Source: Candidatus Caenarcanales bacterium (GTDB lineage: Bacteria; Cyanobacteriota; Vampirovibrionia; LMEP-6097). Taken from it: 48,343 nucleotides of DNA. Of the stretch, positions 42,429 to 48,343 are shown in pieces; positions within the stretch are counted from its first letter, which is position 1; the number at the start of each line of letters is the position of its first letter. The position numbers and the translations under genes are program-made. Where the stretch lies: the NCBI GenBank assembly GCA_013216135.1, contig JABSOS010000022.1, forward strand, positions 1 through 48,343. The letters run 5' to 3'. The notes under the pieces are model-generated. The model was not told the origin of the DNA and did no database searches. It was given only the letters and a program-made list of their open reading frames with translations.

Positions 42429-42950
42429 ATGGACAGCGCACTCTTTGAATTTACTAAATTATCCTTCGAAAATTTAAATAGGCATATTAGGCTCGCTGAC
42501 AATAAAGCGAAGTTCATCTTAAGTTTGGACTTAGCGATTATTTCAGGTATCTCTGCTATAGCTTATGATTACTTCTCAAATGAAACTAATATATTTTCTT
42601 TAGAATGTAAATTTGTTATGGCTTTGCTCGCTGTAAATACAGTGCTTATTCTCTACTCTCTTTTTAATACCGTTTCTATTATTAACCCTCGTTTATCTAA
42701 GGCTAATAACCCAAGTGCAATGCTTTACTGGGATCGGATTACAGATATGGATTTACCTGAATTAGAGAATGAATATCAGAATGCGAGTCATGAAAAGCTT
42801 CATTCTGAGTTGGTTGCACAAATTTACTTTTATTCAAAAGTAGCTTCTGATAAATACTTAAAAGTTAGAAATGCTATATTCTCGATGCTTTCAGCTGTAG
42901 TAACGACTATTCTTACGATGATGGTAATTAGTATGATCAAGTTGTTTTAG
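42429..42950 (+). CDS. PycTM-like (DUF5706) membrane protein
   Basis: The 173-aa protein matches the DUF5706 pattern by eye: an N-terminal helix with HIRLADNKAKFILSLDLAIIS (19-39, the A-D-x-K-A signature), a second membrane helix (about 62-82), a soluble part with MDLPELENEY and QIYFYSKVASDKYLKVRNAI, and a final membrane helix (about 150-170). This family includes PycTM, the membrane effector of Pycsar anti-phage systems, which responds to cyclic CMP or UMP made by a PycC cyclase. No cyclase gene is near, so a defence role is not shown; family members also occur outside Pycsar loci. The neighbour upstream is a TetR regulator. Confidence 0.7.
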   Translation: MDSALFEFTKLSFENLNRHIRLADNKAKFILSLDLAIISGISAIAYDYFSNETNIFSLECKFVMALLAVNTVLILYSLFNTVSIINPRLSKANNPSAMLYWDRITDMDLPELENEYQNASHEKLHSELVAQIYFYSKVASDKYLKVRNAIFSMLSAVVTTILTMMVISMIKLF

Positions 42951-42970
42951 GTTCTTTAATTTAAATGTAA

Positions 42971-45900
42971 CTACGAGCTAATATCTATTGATTTAGATAT
43001 ATGGTGCATAGGGTCTCCATTGGAATAATTCCCTTCCTGAAATAATTTACTAAAGCCAAGCTTTGAGTAAAAATCTACTAATTCAAGACTTCTAAACTGT
43101 AGCTTAAGTTTCTTTGTAGTAGGATCATTTTTTTTCATTTCTTTTTCTAGGCTAGTAAACATTTCAGACGCGATTCCTTTTTTTCTAAATTTAGGATTTA
43201 CTGCTATAGAAGAAAGAATTCTTTCTTTATCGTTAGATTTATATGAATCTAGAAAAGCGATTATTTCACCTTGATGTTTTACTGTAATTAATATAGGAGA
43301 GTTATTTGACCTATAAAGGTAATTTTTCTCCTGTATACTTGTTTGAGTTTGTAGATTTTGATTATGGAGATTTACGATATCTTCAAGTTCTTGTGCTGTA
43401 ATATTGTTTCCTGAGTTATAGCTTGAAATTTGATAGTTTTTATCATCTAAAATTGGTGATTTATTTATAGCCGAATTTTTAGCTTTAGGAGTGGTTGGGT
43501 AACAAAATATAGCGCTATCGTGTGCTACTGCAGAGTCAGGGAAGCTTGGGTTGGGTATAGGTATTTGCTGCTTTTGGTCAACTATAGCTGTTTTATCTGA
43601 AATATTTAAGCCTAGATACTCTGAAAAAGCTTTTAAGAAATTTTGAGAAGCTTCTTTTGGAAGCACACTTTTTGTTACTCTATAAGAAGGCTTTGCAGCA
43701 ACACCAGCAGTGTCTGTTGTGAATAATTGTCTATGACTTAAATTTCCTTGATCATCGTAAACCCATACCAGAGAGATATTTATATTTGCTATATTCCCAA
43801 ACAAATAGTGGCTATGAAACTCGTCAACATTTAGACAAGAAAATATATTAAGGTCTTCGCTCTGTTTAATAAAATTTCTTCTATTAGGCTCAACAACAAA
43901 TCTATAACCAGATTTAGGGTCTGTATATTCAAAAGTAGGAGTTTTATGCTCGGTTTTTACTAAATTCTCGATTTTGAAATTGGGGTGTATTGCTTTCATC
44001 ATATTTACCCAATCTTTTTGATTGTTTAATAACCATTGATTAGTTTCGGTATAATCCTTTTCTAGAATATAATCGGTAGTAATTTTTTTCCCTACTGTAA
44101 TATTAGGGTGCTCTGGATCTTTAAAAAAAGCATTTAAGGTATTGGTTAAATACCTTAGGTTGAGCAAGAAGTCATCTTGCCTTTGACCTTTCTCACCATT
44201 TAAAATTTCTAGAGATTTTTCTTTAATAGTTTTAATTTCATTAGAACTATTACTTAGATTTAATCTTGTGCAAAATTTATCTATAAATTGTTTATTTGCT
44301 TCTATGATAATTTCTTTACTTTGCTTTTCAAGTTTATTTAGTAATTGTTTATGGTAAAGTTTAGATTTTCTAGGGGCTAACTGTGGGATTTTTTGAAATA
44401 TTTTATTTAGTTCAGTAGCATTTATAGTGTTAAGTTTAGTATTTAATTTTTTTAAGGCTCTTCTTTGGACAAGCTGCTCGATTACTGATTCATCTTTTAT
44501 TAATTTCTGAATTTCAGCTAATTTTTCTTCTGGTTTTAAATGATTTGATTCTTTAGATTTAGTTCCAGGTTTTAATTGTTTATAAAGGTAGTTTACTACG
44601 CTTCCTTTAACAGCTATGCGATCAATTGTTGTTTCATTTTGATTTTCTTTTGAATTGATGATTGTCTCTATAATATTTCTGATGTTTTCTTCACTAAATT
44701 TGTTTTTTACTTCGTGTATTAATGTGCTACGTTCCTCTTCACTAAAAAAATAATTTAAAAGTTTATTTTGAGATTTTATATCTTGCTCAAGTTTTACTTT
44801 TACTTCTTTTAGAATTGTTCTGAATTTATCTGATTCAGTTTTAATAGTGGGATCAATTGATTTCGGGGAATCAAAATTTAATTTTTCAGCAAGGTCACCA
44901 TACATAGTTTCATTAAATGAATTATCAATTTTTTGCCCTTGAACTGTTATATTTTCAGTGTCATTCAAAGCTAGAATAATACTCTTTAATTTTTTAAACT
45001 CTTCATCATCAAAATTTATCAGACCATATTCAAATAGATCGATAAGATTTTTATTAGTACGATCTTTAAAACCAGCTTCTAGAATTTTGAAATTTTGAGA
45101 TCTTTGAAGATTATGATCTTCTCTTACTAGCATTTTAAAAAACTTTTGAGACTCTTCAGAGCCAAGCTCTTTTTCAATTTTAGTTTTAAAAACATCTTGT
45201 GCTAGTTTATCTTTCACTCTTTCATGTCCTTGATGTAAAAGATCACCAAAAACTTTTAAAATAGGGACACTTGCTCTTAAGGATTCAGTGTTAGTTTCAG
45301 ATTCGAGTGTGATCTTTTTAAGTAAAGATCTTAAAGACTCTGCTGATACTCCATCAAAACTTTTGATTATTGGTTTTGAGATATTTAAATCTGCATCTTT
45401 AGCCTTAGTTAATAAATCTAAAAGTACTTGCGGATCGTAATTCTCTTCTAAAGCTTTAGCCCAATCAAACTTTAGTACACCCATACTTTCAAGCTCATCC
45501 TCAGAAGATGATTGGGTTCGGATTTTTGAGTAGGCTAGTATATCAACTAGAAAATTATTTAAGTATTCTTGATTTTTTACTAAATCTTCCCAATTAAAAT
45601 CAGCATATTTAATAGATTTTACATTTTCAATACTTTTAGGTAGTTTTGCTCCATTTAGCTCAGATGATGATAAGTCACAGCCTTCTAAATCAAAATCGCT
45701 TAGATCTTTATTCTCAAATGAAGCTTTGCGGAATGAAGCTCCTTGAACATGCTGAGGCGGGAGAATAATATCGTCTAAGATTGTGGATTCAAGGTTTGCA
45801 TTTCTAAGATTATAATTACTGAGATCAGCTTTTTGACTGAAAGCTGCTCCATAAAGATAATGGTTAGAGAGATTAATTCTTCCCTCATTATCTTTAGGTA

Positions 45901-46354
45901 GATTTAGAGCTTTATCAAGTTCTATAGGGTAGGGTATGTCTATTAATTCACTTAAGTCAAGACCATCACAATCACAGTTTTTCCAATTACAATGGTACAA
46001 TTTCGTGGTGCTAGGTAGTTTACCAGAAATCTTTATGTTATTAGAAAGATCAACATATTTAAGCCTAACTCCACTTAAATCTAAGATGCCAAGATCTAGA
46101 TTTTTGATTTTTACATTTGAAAGCCGTGCTTTATAAATAAAGGTATTCTTATTTACTTTGATATCTTCAAGTATGGATTCATTAAAGTTAGCTCTTTGCA
46201 GGTAACTGTCTTCTAAATTAGCGTTTGTAAGATTTGATTCTTGTATTTTAGCTTTATCTAAATAAGTTCCTTTGAGATTTGTGCCCTTTAAATCACATTT
46301 AAATATTTCTGATTTGGATAAATCAGATTTAGAGAAATTAATATTACTTAGGTC
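42971..46354 (-). pseudogene. main part of a giant pentapeptide-repeat/GNAT gene, downstream of an in-frame TAA
   Basis: From 46354 down to 42971 (1,127 codons) the frame is open and continuous with the gene at 46355-46987, separated only by TAA at 46355-46357. It begins DLSNINFSKSDLSKSEIF and continues as pentapeptide repeats (A/N-[D/N]-L-x-x: CDLKGTNLKGTYLD, ESNLTNANLED, RANFNES) through about residue 230, then a long helical charged region, and a C-terminal GNAT acetyltransferase domain (VNPKFRKKGIASEMF with the R-x-x-G-x-A CoA loop, and FYSKLGF). No ATG exists in the first 118 codons. The only start candidate there is TTG at 46000, which would cut the repeat domain in half. Either a nonsense mutation made a pseudogene, or the stop is read through. 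Function unknown. Confidence 0.6.
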
Positions 46355-46987
46355 TTATTTATAAGCTTTAAAGTTAGTTAATTTAGTGTTAGATAAATCT
46401 AAGTGAATATTAGGGTAGTTATTCTTTATTTTTTCAATGCTACTTCCTAGTTTGGATATACCAATTTCATAATTAATAAGTTCTTTTTGAAGATTATTTT
46501 TTTCACAATGTTCTGATATAGATTGATTAAGTGCTTCTTTTAGATTGCGAAATTTATGATTTGGATCACTAACAAACTTAAAGTTAGCTTCTAATAATTT
46601 TGTCTGTTTGACTTTAATATCTTGTTCAAGCTCAGAGAAAAAGTCATTTATAAGATTACTTTCATTATCTAAGATATTATTACTTTGAGATTCTAGTGCG
46701 TTAAGAAATAAAACTTTGCCAGTTAAATATTCATTACTGGACTTTGTATCTATAAAAAATGAATCTTCCTCTACAATAGTTCCATCATCTATTTTAGATT
46801 TATTTATTGTGATGAGCTTATCTACATAATTTAGAAAATTTATTACTTGATCATTGTTTTTGAAGATATTGGTGAAACTGACTATAGCTTTAGAGACGGA
46901 ATTTAAGTATTTATAGTCATTCAGTTTATTACTGCTGGCTAGATAGTTTTTATTTTCAACAGCGGTTGCAGCAGTTACTAAAGACAC
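46355..46987 (-). CDS. N-terminal part of the interrupted pentapeptide-repeat gene
   Basis: The 210-aa reading frame starts at GTG and ends at TAA (46355-46357). It is helical and charged, with no signal peptide. Its last residues (IHLDLSNTKLTNFKAYK) already form the first pentapeptide coil, and the repeats carry on in the same frame past the stop. It has the best promoter in the window. As it stands the product lacks a folded repeat domain. The intact gene would encode about 1,338 residues. Confidence 0.65.
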   Translation of the reverse strand: MSLVTAATAVENKNYLASSNKLNDYKYLNSVSKAIVSFTNIFKNNDQVINFLNYVDKLITINKSKIDDGTIVEEDSFFIDTKSSNEYLTGKVLFLNALESQSNNILDNESNLINDFFSELEQDIKVKQTKLLEANFKFVSDPNHKFRNLKEALNQSISEHCEKNNLQKELINYEIGISKLGSSIEKIKNNYPNIHLDLSNTKLTNFKAYK

Positions 46988-46995
46988 GCTGTAAT

Positions 46996-47023
46996 ATTAT
47001 CTTGAACGCAAGCTTGGTGTCAA
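46996..47023 (-). promoter_or_regulatory. strong sigma-70-type promoter
   Basis: On the minus strand TTGACA (47023-47018), a 16-nt spacer and GATAAT (47001-46996). The -10 ends 8 nt before the GTG at 46987, so transcription should start at or next to the start codon. Confidence 0.75.
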
Positions 47024-47047
47024 TACTTTTTATTGTGAGTTTTCTAA

Positions 47048-47055
47048 GGGGGGGG
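47048..47055. repeat. run of eight G
   Basis: This is the longest G/C homopolymer noticed in this AT-rich window. It lies 25 nt upstream of the -35 box of the pentapeptide gene and 9 nt beyond the thiolase stop. Such tracts can vary in length by slippage. Confidence 0.6.
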
Positions 47056-47064
47056 AATTAAATT

Positions 47065-48231
47065 CTAAACTAACTCAACTATAGTCGCAATTCCCTGTCC
47101 AAAACCGACACACATAGTTAGAAGACCACGTTTAAGCTCGCGTCTTTCTAATTCATTAACTAAAGTCGTAAGGATTCTAGCTCCAGAGCAGCCTAGCGGG
47201 TGACCTAGTGCTATAGCACCACCATTAACATTGAGTTTCTCAAGTGGAATATTTAATTCTTTAACACATGCAAGTACTACAGAAGCAAAAGCTTCATTTA
47301 CTTCTACTAAATCCATATCTGCCATGCTTAAGCCTGTCTTCTCGAATAACTTAGTAACAGCTGGGATCGGTCCTGTTAACTGCATTTCAGGATCACTGCC
47401 ACAAACATAACTTCTAATAATTTTAGCTCTAGGCTTTAGACCGTACTTAGAGACTGCACCTTCACTTGCAAGTAAAACAGCAGCAGCGCCATCTGTGATT
47501 TGGCTTGCGTTTCCTGGAGTGATTACTCCACCATTTTTAAAAGGTGTTGGCAAGGTTGCCATTTTTGCCATATCAATTGAAGCTCTAACACCTTCATCTT
47601 TAGCTACTAAACCAAATTCTTTGGTTTCAACTCCGATTATTTCTTTATCAAAATATCCACTAGACTGGGCATTGAAAGCTTTTTGGTGAGATTCAGCGCT
47701 GAATTTATCTAATTCTTCTCTAGTGAAACCCCATTCCTCTGCGATCATTTCAGCAGATTCACCCATGGTTTTTACTTGGTATTTAGCTAGGTAAGAATCA
47801 GCCATGCTAGTTCCTTGATTTGCTGAAGTCGGGATCGGTAAAGTATCCATGCCCATAGGGATACGGCTCATATGCTCTAAGCCACCAGCGATTAATAAAT
47901 CGTAGTCCCCTGATTTAATAGCTTGGTTAGCAAAGTCAACAGCCTGCATACCAGAGCTGCACATTCTATTGATTTGAATTCCAGCTACACTTGGATCTAA
48001 AGCCATTAATGCAATTAATCGAGCAATATTCATACCTTGCTCTGCAATAGGTGTTACACAACCATATATCAGATCCTCAACTGCTTTAGGGTTGAGATTA
48101 TTTCTTTCGACTAAAGCTTTAACTGGAGCTACTCCTAAGTCCATAGGGTGCACACCAGATAGGGAACAACCTATCTTTCCTCTTCCCATCGGAGTTCTTA
48201 CTAAATCTACGATATATGTTTCTTGTGTCAT
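47065..48231 (-). CDS. thiolase (acetyl-CoA acetyltransferase / 3-ketoacyl-CoA thiolase)
   Basis: The 388-aa enzyme condenses or cleaves acyl-CoA units. It has the nucleophilic Cys91 (NRMCSSGMQAV), VNEAFASV, His344 (GGAIALGHPLGCSGARI) and Cys374 (MCVGFGQG), the complete catalytic set. Direction (beta-oxidation or biosynthesis) cannot be told from the sequence; no other fatty-acid or polyhydroxyalkanoate gene is nearby. TAAGAT ends 7 nt before the ATG. The gene stands alone on the minus strand. Confidence 0.93.
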   Translation of the reverse strand: MTQETYIVDLVRTPMGRGKIGCSLSGVHPMDLGVAPVKALVERNNLNPKAVEDLIYGCVTPIAEQGMNIARLIALMALDPSVAGIQINRMCSSGMQAVDFANQAIKSGDYDLLIAGGLEHMSRIPMGMDTLPIPTSANQGTSMADSYLAKYQVKTMGESAEMIAEEWGFTREELDKFSAESHQKAFNAQSSGYFDKEIIGVETKEFGLVAKDEGVRASIDMAKMATLPTPFKNGGVITPGNASQITDGAAAVLLASEGAVSKYGLKPRAKIIRSYVCGSDPEMQLTGPIPAVTKLFEKTGLSMADMDLVEVNEAFASVVLACVKELNIPLEKLNVNGGAIALGHPLGCSGARILTTLVNELERRELKRGLLTMCVGFGQGIATIVELV

Positions 48232-48238
48232 TAACCTA

Positions 48239-48244
48239 ATCTTA
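48239..48244 (-). promoter_or_regulatory. -10 box of the thiolase gene
   Basis: Minus-strand TAAGAT ends 7 nt before the ATG at 48231, again leaderless spacing and the same hexamer as two plus-strand unknown genes. Confidence 0.45.
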
Positions 48245-48254
48245 TTATTCCACT

Positions 48255-48270
48255 ATTTTTAATTAAAAAT
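48255..48270. repeat. 16-bp AT palindrome upstream of the thiolase gene
   Basis: ATTTTTAATTAAAAAT is a perfect palindrome just upstream of the thiolase -10 box. It may be an operator; AT-only composition makes chance occurrence possible. Confidence 0.3.
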
Positions 48271-48306
48271 GTAACTACTCAGGTAAGTTGAAAATTAGCG
48301 AGGAAT

Positions 48307-48343
48307 ATGTTTTGGCAAGCTAGAATAGCAGATTGTCCTAATC
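48307..48343 (+). CDS. possible 5' end of a gene running off the window
   Basis: An ATG at 48307 opens a frame (MFWQARIADCPN) that stays open to the end. AGGA lies only 2 nt before the ATG, which is too close for a normal Shine-Dalgarno site. Divergent position relative to the thiolase gene is compatible with a start, but only 12 codons are visible. Confidence 0.25.
   Translation, partial: MFWQARIADCPN

Noticed and set aside
1..48343. CRISPR arrays, insertion sequences, prophage genes, tRNA or rRNA genes
   Set aside because: No regularly spaced repeats, transposase or integrase motifs, terminal inverted repeats or RNA gene signatures were found on reading both strands.

Overview
The window is AT-rich DNA from a flagellated bacterium with a two-membrane-style gene set. 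It carries flgBC-fliEFHI, ftsEX, murD-ftsW, a class A penicillin-binding protein and a possible TonB-C-like exported protein. Gene content and base composition would fit a Vampirovibrionia/Melainabacteria-type relative of Cyanobacteria, but no rRNA or other decisive marker is present, so this is a weak inference. The standard code is used: TGA is a stop, and the prfB frameshift site is intact.

Layout. 1-763: a HEAT-like protein lacking a clear start. 793-6070 (minus): a STAS anti-anti-sigma factor, a GAF-GAF-SpoIIE-HATPase switch protein, murD and ftsW in one tight operon. 6096-7752 (plus): an amidohydrolase and a small unknown protein. 7745-12853 (minus): the flagellar basal-body/export operon flgB-flgC-fliE-fliF-fliH-fliI, without fliG. 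12959-15330 (minus): three separate acidic unknown genes with strong Shine-Dalgarno sites. 15480-24194 (minus, with one small plus-strand gene): folE2, mtnA, a DnaJ-like protein, an rRNA methyltransferase, PBP1A, an unknown protein and a pseudouridine synthase. 24215-24346: an apparent small RNA gene with a perfect flagellar sigma-28 promoter and its own terminator. 24398-28593 (plus): prfB with programmed frameshift, a CPA1-type antiporter, panB and a small membrane-like protein. 28621-40187: large accessory proteins, including a DEAH helicase, a 1072-residue protein with an amidoligase-like segment, and two unknowns, around a glycosyltransferase and a secreted protein. 40177-41725 (minus): ftsEX. 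41800-42950 (plus): a TetR regulator and a PycTM-like (DUF5706) membrane protein. 42971-46987 (minus): a giant pentapeptide-repeat/GNAT gene split by one in-frame TAA. 47065-48231 (minus): a thiolase.

Three points stand out. First, the sigma-28-driven GGA-rich RNA at about 24247-24346 looks like a CsrA-titrating RNA tied to the flagellar hierarchy. Second, many genes have a -10 box ending only 6-8 nt before the start codon, which predicts widespread leaderless transcripts; a minority, including the three unknown genes next to the flagellar operon, instead have long leaders and strong Shine-Dalgarno sites. Third, the pentapeptide-repeat reading frame continues for over 1,100 codons past a TAA stop. 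All calls come from reading the sequence; no database searches were run.
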